The notes below the pieces were generated by a model. The model saw only the letters and a list, made by a program, of their open reading frames with translations. It was not told where the DNA came from and searched no databases. From positions 1-64,000 of the forward strand of contig CALXHF010000008.1 in the NCBI GenBank assembly GCA_944388035.1: a stretch of DNA of 64,000 bases, in the 5' to 3' direction. The position numbers were made by a program, and so were the translations under genes. The DNA is from an uncultured Clostridia bacterium. Its GTDB lineage: Bacteria; Bacillota; Clostridia; TANB77; CAG-508. Positions 36,334-45,264 of the stretch are shown piece after piece; position 1 is the stretch's first letter; each line of letters begins with the position of its first letter.

Positions 36334-37236
36334 ATGGAGGAAAATATGATTTTAAAAAAATATAAAAATATTCAATTGACTAATCAAATTGATGAAGCTA
36401 ATTGCGTAACACATTCAGGTAAATTTCATGTTGATGATGTTATATCAACAGTGTTTTTAAGCAAAATACTTGAAAAAGTAATTTTATTAAGAATATCTAC
36501 TATTGAAAATAAGAATTTAGAAAATAAACTAGTTTATGACATAGGCTTTGGAGAATTTGATCATCATCAAAAAAATAGAAATGGTAAAAGAGAAAATGGG
36601 ATTTATTTTTCTTCAATAGGTTTGCTATGGCAAAAATTTGGTAAGAAATATTTAGAAAAATTAAAAGTAAAGAATATAAATAAAACTTTTGAATATATGG
36701 ATAAAGAATTAATACAGTATATTGATGCAACAGATAATATGCAAACAGAATATTTGGAAAATAAAATTTCACCAGATTTTATAAAGTTATGCAATCCTGA
36801 ATGGAATGAAAATATATCTGAAGATGAAGCCTTTTTTCGTGCTTTAAAACTAGCAGATGAATTTTGGGAAATTTATTTAAAACATGCAATAGCTGAAGTA
36901 GAAGCTATAGATATAATTCTTAATAAAATAAATAATTGTAAAAATTGTTATTTAGTATTTGATAAAGAAATGCCCTACAGAAAAGCAATAAAACTTTCTA
37001 ACAATGATAAATTGAAATACATAATATTTAAATCAAGAAGAGAAGGTTATGATATCAGAACAATAAGTAATGCATGTAAGTTTAAAAAAGAACTAATTCA
37101 AGCTAAAGATATAAATACTGCTAGAAAATTAACGAATATAAATGATTTAATATATGTCGATATACATAGAAAACTTTGTTGTACAAAAACATTAAATGGG
37201 GCAATAACCCTTGTAAAATATAATGAAAAGAAATAA
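36334..37236 (+). CDS. MYG1/UPF0160-family protein
   Basis: A 300-aa protein with the MYG1 hallmarks: THSGKFHVDDVISTVFL (His/Asp metal ligands), VYDIGFGEFDHHQ (DHH-like), IGLLWQKFG and YIDATDN. Eukaryotic MYG1 is a 3'-5' RNA exonuclease of the DHH phosphoesterase superfamily, and the bacterial members are presumed nucleases. All expected metal-binding motifs are visible. GGAGG precedes the ATG. Confidence 0.82.
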   Translation: MEENMILKKYKNIQLTNQIDEANCVTHSGKFHVDDVISTVFLSKILEKVILLRISTIENKNLENKLVYDIGFGEFDHHQKNRNGKRENGIYFSSIGLLWQKFGKKYLEKLKVKNINKTFEYMDKELIQYIDATDNMQTEYLENKISPDFIKLCNPEWNENISEDEAFFRALKLADEFWEIYLKHAIAEVEAIDIILNKINNCKNCYLVFDKEMPYRKAIKLSNNDKLKYIIFKSRREGYDIRTISNACKFKKELIQAKDINTARKLTNINDLIYVDIHRKLCCTKTLNGAITLVKYNEKK

Positions 37237-37498
37237 TATTTTTTATAAAAGAGAGGATTTTTTCTTCTCTATTTTTTTATTATTTTATTTAAAATATATT
37301 TCTTTATTTTTTATTTTGACCATCTTATACATATTAAGAGCCAAATGTATATGCAAGTCAATATTTGAATAATATTTTCTTTTGGGAAAATTTTCAGCCT
37401 TTTTATAAATTATTTTTTTGAAATAAATTTTTATGATAAAAATTTCATAGCAAAACTATTTATATTACTATTAAAGTAGTTTTAAGATAGAAAAAACT

Positions 37499-37528
37499 CT
37501 ATAAGTATTAATTTTAAAATACTTATAG
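37499..37528. terminator. Terminator left of the integrated element
   Basis: CTATAAGTATT / AATACTTATAG, 11-bp stem followed by AATTTT; 12 bases outside the left attachment site. It may originally have served the tRNA-Pro gene. The rest of 37240-37540 is AT-rich and holds nothing I can name. Confidence 0.6.
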
Positions 37529-37539
37529 AATTTTGATTC

Positions 37540-37551
37540 TGGTCGAGGTGA
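37540..37551. other. Left attachment site (attL)
   Basis: TGGTCGAGGTGA repeats the 3' end of the tRNA-Pro gene (TGGTCGAGGCGA at 51414) with one difference, 143 bases from the integrase stop codon. Confidence 0.7.
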
Positions 37552-37612
37552 AAACATTACTAAAAATGCTACATTCCTCTAATTATCAACATCTATCCTA
37601 TTCATTTTTGAA

Positions 37613-37679
37613 TTGCGGAGCAAATTTGCGGAATAATAAGTACTTTATAAGCCTTAAAATTCTAATAAATTCTCCGCAA
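37613..37679. repeat. TTGCGGAA/G motifs at the left end
   Basis: TTGCGGAG (37613-37620), TTGCGGAA (37626-37633) and an inverted copy (37672-37679). Candidate arm-type integrase sites. Confidence 0.6.
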
Positions 37680-37693
37680 TGTTGTCTTTTGTT

Positions 37694-39061
37694 TTAAGCT
37701 TTTAAATAATATTCGTTAAACAAATTGTGTTCTTTCATATAATTAACAAAGTTTTCATTCTCTGAATCAATGAAATGGCGGTCAACATCAATATAATATT
37801 TATTTGTTATCTGAATGTCTGCATGACCTAGTATCTTTTGTAAAACAATTGGTGGCATTTTAGCTTCAGCACATCTTGTTGCAAAAGTACCACGAAGCAT
37901 ATGAGTATGAACTTGAGTTTTGGTTTTTCCATCCACATCAACATACAAATAAATGTCTAATTTAAATGCAATTCTCTTTATAGCAGAGTTTATTGTACCT
38001 TCTGCATAAAATCCTCCTGTAGTGTTTTCTGGATTGTAGAATAGTAAATTAAACTTATTCTTTTTTACATGAGCTAAACATTCATTAAGATATTTTAAAG
38101 CAATATCGCTTAAATGAATAGTTCTTCTGCCTGTTGGAGTTTTAGTATCTAGACCAATACAGTCCTTCCCATTTTCATCTTTGGTAATTGTTTTAGAAAT
38201 AGTAATTGTTTTATTTTGTAAATCAATATCTTTCTTATAATCCAAAGATAAAGCTTCTCCAATTCTCATACCAGTTGTAAGTAATAGTAAAAATAAATAT
38301 TTGTGTTTACAATTATAGATAGGTGTAGTTTCAAGATAATCTATTAATTGTTTTTCTTTATCTAGTGTAAGTGCAATAACATTTTGTACAATTTTAGTTA
38401 CCTTTGTTTTAGGCTTTTCAATAGCATTATAGCCACTCATAAAATTATCTTTAATCATATTTTGGCTATAAGCATAATCAAAAGCCCTTTTAATAATTCT
38501 AAACCTTTCTTTAATCGTAGTTGGAGAGTATTCAGCAAGCTTGTTTAAATAGTCAATAATTTCAATTCTACTAACTTTATTAATAGGTTTTTTTGTAAAA
38601 GGTTCCTTTTCAATCATTTTCAAGTTTGTGTTGTTCTTGCTATGAGTATTGCTATTAATTTTATGAAGCTTATAATCTTCCATATAAAGTGGTTTAGCAA
38701 TATCGATAATAGATAAATTGGTTTTATTAATTATTCTCGGACCACCATTTTTATCAATATTAAGCTTTGCTTCCAATGCTAAACTTAAGGCTTCTTCTTC
38801 AGTATCTGCAACAAATGTCTTTTTTAATTCTTTTCCCGTTATTGTATCTCTACCTAAAAATACAGTAGCTTTACTGGTTTGAGAAAAATAAAACAAATTA
38901 CATCCGCTATTTTTACAAATATGCATTCTTTCTAAACTATTTGCTAATTGATAAGGTTTGCTTTTACATATATTGCAATTTTCACATACACTTTTATCAA
39001 CATTCTTTTTAGGTCGAATTGAAGGGTATGTACCATAAGTTATTCCATTAATTTTACTCAT
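37694..39061 (-). CDS. Tyrosine site-specific integrase
   Basis: A 455-aa tyrosine recombinase that inserts and excises the element. The N-terminus contains an unusual Cys-rich segment (CENCNICKSK, CKNSGCNLF; possible zinc site), followed by an arm-binding/SAM-like core and the catalytic domain with Arg in TTGMRIGEALSL, HTHMLRGTFATR, ILGHADIQ and the nucleophile in NKYYID. The length and Cys-rich start suggest a clostridial element integrase. It lies next to attL, as expected, with its excisionase upstream. Confidence 0.9.
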   Translation of the reverse strand: MSKINGITYGTYPSIRPKKNVDKSVCENCNICKSKPYQLANSLERMHICKNSGCNLFYFSQTSKATVFLGRDTITGKELKKTFVADTEEEALSLALEAKLNIDKNGGPRIINKTNLSIIDIAKPLYMEDYKLHKINSNTHSKNNTNLKMIEKEPFTKKPINKVSRIEIIDYLNKLAEYSPTTIKERFRIIKRAFDYAYSQNMIKDNFMSGYNAIEKPKTKVTKIVQNVIALTLDKEKQLIDYLETTPIYNCKHKYLFLLLLTTGMRIGEALSLDYKKDIDLQNKTITISKTITKDENGKDCIGLDTKTPTGRRTIHLSDIALKYLNECLAHVKKNKFNLLFYNPENTTGGFYAEGTINSAIKRIAFKLDIYLYVDVDGKTKTQVHTHMLRGTFATRCAEAKMPPIVLQKILGHADIQITNKYYIDVDRHFIDSENENFVNYMKEHNLFNEYYLKA

Positions 39062-39100
39062 TTTAAAAATCCTTTCTATGATAAAATTAAAGGAAAACTA

Positions 39101-39235
39101 TTGCTATATTAAGATTTTATGTTATAATTATAATAAATTAAGAAACATATAGCAAGGATCTTCCTTGTAATTTTATTCAAATATAAAAAGTTTCTTTTGA
39201 AGGTTTAAATGCTCCATATTTAAATCTTCTTTTTT
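39101..39235 (+). ncRNA. Possible small RNA between integrase and excisionase
   Basis: Plus strand TTGCTA (39101), 16-base spacer, TATAAT (39123-39128), then about 100 bases without an ORF, containing an AAGGATCTTCCTT hairpin and ending in GAAGGTTTAAAT / ATTTAAATCTTC plus TTTTTT. It is antisense to the int-xis intergenic region and could control integrase expression. Support is only the promoter/terminator pair. Confidence 0.4.
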
Positions 39236-39422
39236 ATTCAATTGTTTGTACATTTTTAAAATACTCCTTAAAAGATTCTTCCATAACAAGCCAAGACTTG
39301 CCAATTTTCTTTGCTGGAAAATCTTTTTTATGAAATAACTCCAAACAAGTTTGATTACCTATCTTTAGTGCTTGTCTAATATCTTTTGTTTCTAAAAATA
39401 CAGTTCCATTAAGTGTTTTCAT
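39234..39422 (-). CDS. Excisionase-type HTH protein
   Basis: A 62-aa protein with a MerR/Xis-like winged helix: VFLETKDIRQALKIGNQTCLELFHKKDFPAKKIGKSWLVMEESFKEYF. The KKIGKSWLV wing is typical of element excisionases and AlpA-like regulators. It precedes the integrase gene on the same strand by about 170 bases. GGAGTCC lies before the ATG. Confidence 0.75.
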   Translation of the reverse strand: MKTLNGTVFLETKDIRQALKIGNQTCLELFHKKDFPAKKIGKSWLVMEESFKEYFKNVQTIE

Positions 39423-39484
39423 AAACAGGACTCCTTTCGTTTAGTATAGTGATTAATACCTAAAAGATAGATATTTTATCGTTC

Positions 39485-39590
39485 ATTGGAATTTCACCAC
39501 TCCGCTAATTGCCGAGTTACCCTCATTGCGTGCGACGGCTCACCAGTCGATTACTCTGATTTCAACGCTCAAGCTGTGACTAGGTAAAAG
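39485..39590. other. GC-rich non-coding block upstream of excisionase
   Basis: About 105 bases of roughly 50% GC in an otherwise very AT-rich element. It contains short complementary pairs such as GCCGTCG...CGGC on the minus strand. A plus-strand frame without start codon crosses it, but I see no real gene. It is a candidate structured RNA or recombination site; the sharp composition change suggests functional constraint or separate origin. Confidence 0.45.
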
Positions 39591-39675
39591 TTTCATTAAA
39601 TGTAGTAAAATATTATATGATGTTCCATAAATCTAGAACATATTTGTAAATGTTCAAAAGATTTCTGTAATTCTC

Positions 39676-39704
39676 TTGACTATCGTGAGTAAAAAGTTTA
39701 TAAT
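39676..39704 (+). promoter_or_regulatory. Promoter of the DUF6076 gene
   Basis: TTGACT (39676-39681), 17-base spacer, TATAAT (39699-39704). GTGAG/CTCAC motifs repeat around it (39687, 39710, 39741, 39799) and may be regulator sites; the leader is about 110 bases. Confidence 0.75.
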
Positions 39705-39814
39705 AGATGTGAGAAAAACAAGTATATCTTTTAAGTTACTCACATTATATATCGATATTTGTTAAATGTCAACAAATTCTCAAATATATTTTTATTTTTC
39801 TCACAGAATGGGAA

Positions 39815-40927
39815 GTGATAATTATGAAATTATTTAATATGGCTGTTCCTAAAGATAGTATTTCAATGATTTTTGACTCAACTGGAGATGTAGAAAATTA
39901 TAATACGACAATATTTTTGCATAAATCAAAAATAGAATTAGCAGAACAGAACAATGAATTTTCAAAACACATAGTATTGGATTTAGATAAAAAAAATAGG
40001 GATGAAAAAATAATAAAATTTATGTGCAATCAAAAATATGGAACATTTTTACTAGATTTTTTAAATGCAGACTTTTCAACTGCTGAAAATGCATATAATA
40101 CATTTTTTGTATATTATGGAATTGAAGGCATTGGAAGCTTGGATGATATAAAAAGAAAGTATCCAGTTGAGTATTCTACAAGATATATATCAGCTAAGAA
40201 ATTCTTAGATTATTATTCTATAGTTTATGAACTGGTTAGCATTGATTATATAAAATATCAAAATAATTTAAGAAGAACTGTAGATTTTATTTTTAATTTA
40301 CATGAGCATAAAGGCACAAAAAATATTGATAAATATTCAAAATTTATGGCGTATTCTTCGGCTATTAATCTGATTGAGCAGTTTTCCTCAAGTATAAGAT
40401 TAGGAATAGTTAGAAATTTAGATAAAGAATTGCCTAATGAAATGAGTGTTAAACAATTAGAAAAACTTGCTTTAGATATTGCAAATAAGAAAAGTCTCAA
40501 TAGCATAGCATATGTTTATGAAAGTACATCTTTCTTTGCTCTTACATATATTGCATTAAATGATTTAATACAAAATACTAAAAGAAATATAAGTGTATGT
40601 CAAAATTGTGGGAGATATTATCTTCAATATTCTGGAAAAGAAATATATTGTGAACTTCCAAATCAAGATGGAAGTCCTACTTGCAAATCTTATGCCTCTA
40701 GAAAAGCTTATGATATAAAAATAGTTGAAGACACTGCAGAACTTGCATATAAAAGAGAATATCAAAGAAGAATGACAAAAGTATATCGTGCAAGTGAAGT
40801 GGTGAAACCTATGATGAGAATGGAATTTAACTCATGGAAAGATAAAGCAAGAAAGCAATTAAAATTATATAGAGAAAATAAAATTACATCGGAAGAATTG
40901 TGTAATTGGCTAGATAAAAATAAATAA
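39815..40927 (+). CDS. DUF6076 protein with C-terminal zinc-finger-like region
   Basis: A 370-aa protein. The C-terminal third has CQNCGRYYLQYSGKEIYCELPNQDGSPTC, a four-Cys zinc-ribbon-like site, followed by a basic helix rich in Arg/Lys (KREYQRRMTKVYRA). This matches DUF6076, common in clostridial mobile elements. Function unknown; DNA or RNA binding is plausible. The start may be the ATG at 39815 or 39824 (MKLFNMAVPK); GGGAAG at 39809 favours the second. Confidence 0.7.
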   Translation: MIIMKLFNMAVPKDSISMIFDSTGDVENYNTTIFLHKSKIELAEQNNEFSKHIVLDLDKKNRDEKIIKFMCNQKYGTFLLDFLNADFSTAENAYNTFFVYYGIEGIGSLDDIKRKYPVEYSTRYISAKKFLDYYSIVYELVSIDYIKYQNNLRRTVDFIFNLHEHKGTKNIDKYSKFMAYSSAINLIEQFSSSIRLGIVRNLDKELPNEMSVKQLEKLALDIANKKSLNSIAYVYESTSFFALTYIALNDLIQNTKRNISVCQNCGRYYLQYSGKEIYCELPNQDGSPTCKSYASRKAYDIKIVEDTAELAYKREYQRRMTKVYRASEVVKPMMRMEFNSWKDKARKQLKLYRENKITSEELCNWLDKNK

Positions 40928-40931
40928 AAAA

Positions 40932-40984
40932 TTAACCTAATTGTCACCACAACTATTGACTTATGGTGGTAATTAGGTTAAAAT
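40932..40984 (+). promoter_or_regulatory. AbiE promoter with overlapping operator
   Basis: Promoter TTGACT (40956-40961), 17-base spacer, TAAAAT (40979-40984). An inverted repeat TTAACCTAATT...ACCAC / GTGGT-AATTAGGTTAA (40932-40950 and 40966-40981) covers the promoter. AbiEi antitoxins autoregulate through such repeats. Confidence 0.65.
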
Positions 40985-41002
40985 GTTTATGGAGGGAAAA
41001 AT

Positions 41003-41545
41003 ATGTTATATAATCATAATGAATTAAAAGATAAATATAAAAGTACATATCAAATACGAAAAGCATTAAAAAATAAAGAGATTTTTAAAATAGAAAAAGG
41101 AATATATTCAAATGTTTCAAATGTTCACTATTTAGAAGTTATAATGAAAAAATATTCTTATGCTATTTTTACCTCATATTCAGCTTATTATTATCATAAT
41201 TTAACAGATGTTATTCCTAATAAAATGTATTTAGCAACAAATAGAAATGCTACTACTATACATTCTGATAAAATACAACAAATCCGTATGAAAGATGAAT
41301 TATATAATTTAGGAAAAACTCAAATTGGGTATGAAGGAATAACAATAAATATCTATGATAAAGAAAGAATGCTAATTGATTTAGCAAGAAATAAAAATCA
41401 AATAGGATATGATTTATATAAAGAAATAATATCTAATTATAGAAAACAAGTAAACACATTAGATACACAAAAGATAGAAGAATATTTACAATATTTTGTA
41501 AATGGAGATAAAATTTTTGAAATAATTCAAGATGAGGTGTTTTAA
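41003..41545 (+). CDS. AbiEi-type antitoxin
   Basis: A 180-aa protein with an N-terminal winged-helix (LKDKYKSTYQIRKALKNKEIFKIEKGIYSN) and an AbiEi-like C-terminal domain (SYSAYYYHNLTDVIPNKMYLATNR, IYDKERMLIDLARN). It is the antitoxin and repressor of a type IV toxin-antitoxin/phage-abortive system. Its last base overlaps the toxin start codon (ATGA-like coupling at 41545). Confidence 0.8.
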   Translation: MLYNHNELKDKYKSTYQIRKALKNKEIFKIEKGIYSNVSNVHYLEVIMKKYSYAIFTSYSAYYYHNLTDVIPNKMYLATNRNATTIHSDKIQQIRMKDELYNLGKTQIGYEGITINIYDKERMLIDLARNKNQIGYDLYKEIISNYRKQVNTLDTQKIEEYLQYFVNGDKIFEIIQDEVF

Positions 41546-42366
41546 TGAATATATACGAAGCAGTTAATAAATACGTACAATCAGGTTATTCAGAAGATGA
41601 TGCTATTCCGAAAGTAGCACAAGATATTGTTTTAATTAAAATTGGAAATAGCAAATACAGTAAAAATATAACTGTAAAAGGTGGAGTTGTAATGCATAAT
41701 ATCTCAAAAGATATGCGTCGTGCAACTCGTGATATGGACATAGATTTTATAAAATATTCTTTAGAAGATAAATCTATTCGTGAATTTATAAAGGAATTAA
41801 ATAATACAGATGATGGCATAAAAATTAAAATAACAGGAAAAATTGAGTCACTACATCATCAAGATTATGACGGAAAAAGAGTTTATATACAATTGACTGA
41901 TAAAAATAAATATTCTATAAGCTCAAAATTAGATATTGGAGTACATAAACATTTTAATATAGAACAAGATGAATATTTTTTTGATTTTAGCATTATAGAT
42001 AAGAGTGTTAGTTTACTTATAAACTCTAAAGAACAAATTATTGCTGAAAAACTTAAATCATTATTGAAATTTGGTATAACTTCGACTAGATTTAAAGATA
42101 TATTTGATTTTTATTATTTAATAAATAATGAAAATCTAGATAAGGACAAGCTAATAAAGTACATAGATATATTAATTTTCAAAGATGAAAACATGAGAGA
42201 GCATACAATAGAAGATATTAGTAAAAGATTATCAAATATTTTAAATAATAGTAGATTTCAGTCAAGAATTAACACAGCAAATAATAACTGGTTAGAAGTG
42301 CCGATAGATGATGTTATTGTTTGTATATTAAATTATTTTGAAGGTCTAGTAGTAATAGCTTCATAA
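41545..42366 (+). CDS. AbiEii-type nucleotidyltransferase toxin
   Basis: A 273-aa nucleotidyltransferase of the AbiEii/AbiGii family. Visible are the KGGVVMH loop, RATRDMDIDF (catalytic D-x-D) and KEQIIAEKLKSLLKFGITSTRFKDIFDFYYL, the conserved C-terminal signature. Related toxins block growth by adding nucleotides to tRNA. Paired with and coupled to the antitoxin; it likely stabilises the element and may give phage protection. Confidence 0.85.
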   Translation: MNIYEAVNKYVQSGYSEDDAIPKVAQDIVLIKIGNSKYSKNITVKGGVVMHNISKDMRRATRDMDIDFIKYSLEDKSIREFIKELNNTDDGIKIKITGKIESLHHQDYDGKRVYIQLTDKNKYSISSKLDIGVHKHFNIEQDEYFFDFSIIDKSVSLLINSKEQIIAEKLKSLLKFGITSTRFKDIFDFYYLINNENLDKDKLIKYIDILIFKDENMREHTIEDISKRLSNILNNSRFQSRINTANNNWLEVPIDDVIVCILNYFEGLVVIAS

Positions 42367-42390
42367 AACCAAATAAAAGGATGATGAAAT

Positions 42391-42722
42391 ATGATATTTG
42401 GAAAAAGAAGAATGTTGTTGGCTAGAATAGATTTATACAAGACATACATAGACTACCAGGTGAAATTAAAAATAATACTATAATATTAATAGGCCAAATG
42501 GGAACTGGTAAAAGTACAGTTGCAAAATTACTATCATCTAATGGAAATAGAATTTCATTAGATGACAGAAAATTTCTTGAAGTAATATACGCTCGTAGAA
42601 AACGATTTAGTAATTTTAAGAATTTTGAATTTGGACTTACTGGAACTGTTTTGAGTACATTAAAAAGACCAAGTGTTATAGATTTTGGAGCTGGTCATTC
42701 AATATATGAAGATAATAGATAA
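42391..42722 (+). pseudogene. Broken P-loop kinase remnant
   Basis: The first frame (MIFGKRRMLLARID...) closes after 30 codons. A second frame continues the protein as LPGEIKNNTIILIGQMGTGKSTVAKLLSSNG (Walker A) and stops after FGAGHSIYEDNR. A one-base shift near 42440 and an early C-terminal end indicate decay of a nucleotide kinase-like gene. This break does not involve a CTN-CGG site. Confidence 0.65.
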
Positions 42723-42747
42723 AGTAAATAAATGAAAGGGATATGAA

Positions 42748-43167
42748 ATGGAAAAGATTAAATATATTAGATTAAATCAGAATAATATTGACATTGTACC
42801 AAGCAAAATAATAATAGATGATGAAAATCTTTCAAAACAGGATATAGAAAAATTTGTTATTGATGATGACAATTATTGTTTTGTTGGAATGTTAGAAGAT
42901 AGAATAGTTGCATTTTTATATGGTTATGGAATGTTAAGACCAGATGGAAAATCAATGTTTTACATACATGCAGTAGATGTACTCCCAGATTATCAAAATA
43001 ATGGAATTGGTACAAAACTAATGGAATATGTTATGAATTATTTAAAAGATGAAGGAAAATATTATAAGTTTTTTGTATTAACAGAAAATGATAATATAAG
43101 AGCTTGTAAAGTATATCAAAAATTTGCTAATAAAGAGGAACAGGTTTTATTTAGTAATTCTTTATAG
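42748..43167 (+). CDS. GNAT acetyltransferase, AAC(3)-I-like
   Basis: A 139-aa GNAT protein with the acetyl-CoA loop in HAVDVLPDYQNNGIGTKLMEYV and C-terminal FFVLTENDNIRACKVYQKF. Size and pattern resemble aminoglycoside 3-N-acetyltransferase type I and related enzymes, but the substrate is not proven. GAAAGGGATATGAA precedes the ATG. First complete gene of the acetyltransferase cargo. Confidence 0.72.
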   Translation: MEKIKYIRLNQNNIDIVPSKIIIDDENLSKQDIEKFVIDDDNYCFVGMLEDRIVAFLYGYGMLRPDGKSMFYIHAVDVLPDYQNNGIGTKLMEYVMNYLKDEGKYYKFFVLTENDNIRACKVYQKFANKEEQVLFSNSL

Positions 43168-43182
43168 ATAGAAGGTGTAATA

Positions 43183-44190
43183 TTGAAAAATAAAAATATA
43201 GAAAAATTAGTAATAAAAACTAATACTGGAACTTGTATAAAAGAAATAAATAAAGTTAGTGGTGGCTTATCTCATAGAATGTACAAAGTTTCAACAGATA
43301 AAGGAATATATGCCATAAAAGAACTGAATAGCGGTGTGATGAAAAGAACAGAAGCATTTTCAAATTTTATATTTTCAGAAAAAGTTGCTGAAATTGTAAA
43401 ACATAATAAAATTACAGCAATTGGGGCTATGAAAGTAAACAATGACATTATAACAAAAATAGATGATAGCTATTATATGATATTTGAATGGCTAGATGGT
43501 AGAATACTAAATGCCGATGAAATTACAGAAAAACATTGTGAAATTATTGGCGAGATTTTAGCAAAGATTCATAATATAGACTTTACTGAAATTGAAGATG
43601 AAAAAAGAAAAAATATAGATTTAGAATATTTTGAATGGAATAAATATTGTAATTTAGCAGAAAAACATAATAAAGTATATACAAATTTATTAAAGGAGAA
43701 TATTGACTTATTATATAAATTAAATGAAAAATCAATTAAGGCTTTAGAATATGCTAATGAGAATTTAATAATTAGTCATACTGATTTAGATAGAAAAAAT
43801 GTAATGTGGCAAGAATATAACCCATTTATTATAGATTGGGAAGCAAGTGGATATATAAATCCTACTATTGAATTAATACAAGTAGCTTGGTATTGGTCTG
43901 GTGGAGATGTAGAAAATATAGACTATAATAAATTTAGAATACTAATAAAAAGTTATAAAAAATATTATAAAAGTAATATTGATAAAAATGCAGAAGATCT
44001 TGTTTATGCAGATATTTATGGTGAACTTGAATGGCTTAATTATAATTTAAAAAGATCATTGTGCATAGAGAATAATTATGAACAAGATGAAATTGAGCTT
44101 GCTGAAAATGAGGTAATACAATCAATAAATGAAGTAAAGTATAATTATAGTCAATTAGATAATATAATAAAAATTATTAGTAATATTTAA
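43183..44190 (+). CDS. APH-fold phosphotransferase
   Basis: A 335-aa kinase of the aminoglycoside/choline kinase fold: GGLSHRMYKV (ATP loop), YMIFEWLDGR (hinge), LIISHTDLDRKNVMW (Brenner motif) and FIIDWEASGYINPTIEL. Substrate unknown; location among acetyltransferases suggests antibiotic or metabolite modification. It starts with TTG at 43183 behind AGAAGGTG, 15 bases after the GNAT stop, so the two are co-transcribed. Confidence 0.78.
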   Translation: MKNKNIEKLVIKTNTGTCIKEINKVSGGLSHRMYKVSTDKGIYAIKELNSGVMKRTEAFSNFIFSEKVAEIVKHNKITAIGAMKVNNDIITKIDDSYYMIFEWLDGRILNADEITEKHCEIIGEILAKIHNIDFTEIEDEKRKNIDLEYFEWNKYCNLAEKHNKVYTNLLKENIDLLYKLNEKSIKALEYANENLIISHTDLDRKNVMWQEYNPFIIDWEASGYINPTIELIQVAWYWSGGDVENIDYNKFRILIKSYKKYYKSNIDKNAEDLVYADIYGELEWLNYNLKRSLCIENNYEQDEIELAENEVIQSINEVKYNYSQLDNIIKIISNI

Positions 44191-44210
44191 TTTGGATTAA
44201 GAAGGGGAAA

Positions 44211-45233
44211 ATGATGGGCGAGTATATTTGTAAGATTGCAACAATAGAAGAAATGGAACAAAATTGGAATTATTTAGTTGAAATACATAAAGATAATAAT
44301 ACTTGGAAAATTTGGAAAGAAAAAGCTATTAAAGATATGCAAAATAGAAATACAATAGTATATTATGGAATACTTAATGGTATAGTAATATCAGAGGCAA
44401 CTGCCTTTATTACTAGTGTAAATGTCCAAAATAGCGATGGATTAGTAAATGATAACACAGCATATTTGTCTGCTTTTAGAACTAGAGAAGAATATCAAGG
44501 CAAAAAATATTTTTCAAAGTTATATAATTTTATGGAAAAAGATTTAAAAAGACGAGAATATTCAAAACTAACATTGGGTGTAGAACCTTGTGAAACAACG
44601 AATATAAAGATTTATTTCAACTATGGATTTACAGATTATATAAAAACAGCTTATGAAATTTATCCTGCTAAAAATGAAAATGAAGAACCAGAAAAGATTT
44701 TAGTTAATTATTATTCAAAGCAATTAAAGGATGACGAAGAATTTTTTTATGAAATAGTAAAATTAGAAGAAAAAGATAGAGAAAAAGTTAATGCAATTTT
44801 AATTAATGAGTGGGAAGCAACTGATATTATAATTAGAGGGAAAGTCATTGATGGAACAAAATTAGATGGTTTTATTGCATTAAAAAATAACGAAATCATT
44901 GGATTAATTACATATATGGTAGAAGCAAATGAATGTGAAATATGCTCATTAAATAGTTTTGTTGAAAATAAAGGAATTGGAACAGCATTAATAAATAAAG
45001 TTAAAGAATATGCAGAAAAAAATAGTTGTAGCAGAATTAAGTTGATCACAACAAATGATAATATTAGAGGATTAGAATTTTATCAAAAAAGGGGTTTTAC
45101 ATTTTCTAATTTATTTAAGAATAGCATTGAAGAGTATTCAAGAAAATTAAAACCACAAATACCTTTATATGCAGATAATGGACTACCTATAAAAGATGAA
45201 ATCGAACTAGAGATAGCAATTATGCAAACTTGA
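44211..45233 (+). CDS. Tandem GNAT-domain acetyltransferase
   Basis: A 340-aa protein with two GNAT domains. The first has FRTREEYQGKKYFSKLYNFM and GVEPCETTNIKIYFNYGFTDY. The second has NSFVENKGIGTALINKVKEYAEKN and LITTNDNIRGLEFYQKRGF. Double-domain GNATs include mycothiol- and aminoglycoside-type enzymes; no specific substrate is visible. AGGGG precedes ATG 44211/44214. The stop codon overlaps the promoter of the downstream leader RNA. Confidence 0.78.
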   Translation: MMGEYICKIATIEEMEQNWNYLVEIHKDNNTWKIWKEKAIKDMQNRNTIVYYGILNGIVISEATAFITSVNVQNSDGLVNDNTAYLSAFRTREEYQGKKYFSKLYNFMEKDLKRREYSKLTLGVEPCETTNIKIYFNYGFTDYIKTAYEIYPAKNENEEPEKILVNYYSKQLKDDEEFFYEIVKLEEKDREKVNAILINEWEATDIIIRGKVIDGTKLDGFIALKNNEIIGLITYMVEANECEICSLNSFVENKGIGTALINKVKEYAEKNSCSRIKLITTNDNIRGLEFYQKRGFTFSNLFKNSIEEYSRKLKPQIPLYADNGLPIKDEIELEIAIMQT

Positions 45234-45258
45234 CAAAAATAAGAAAATATGCTACAAT
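45230..45258 (+). promoter_or_regulatory. Promoter of the leader RNA
   Basis: TTGACA (45230-45235), 17-base spacer, TACAAT (45253-45258). Confidence 0.75.
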
Positions 45259-45264
45259 AGAAAA

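Noticed and set aside
39485-39590. A small protein on the plus strand (frame through LIAELPSLRATAHQS)
   Set aside because: No start codon or ribosome-binding site; the block is better described as non-coding.
42391-42722. A third CTN-CGG-A frameshift gene
   Set aside because: The kinase remnant also changes frame, but not at a CTNCGG site, and its C-terminus is missing, so it is ordinary decay.
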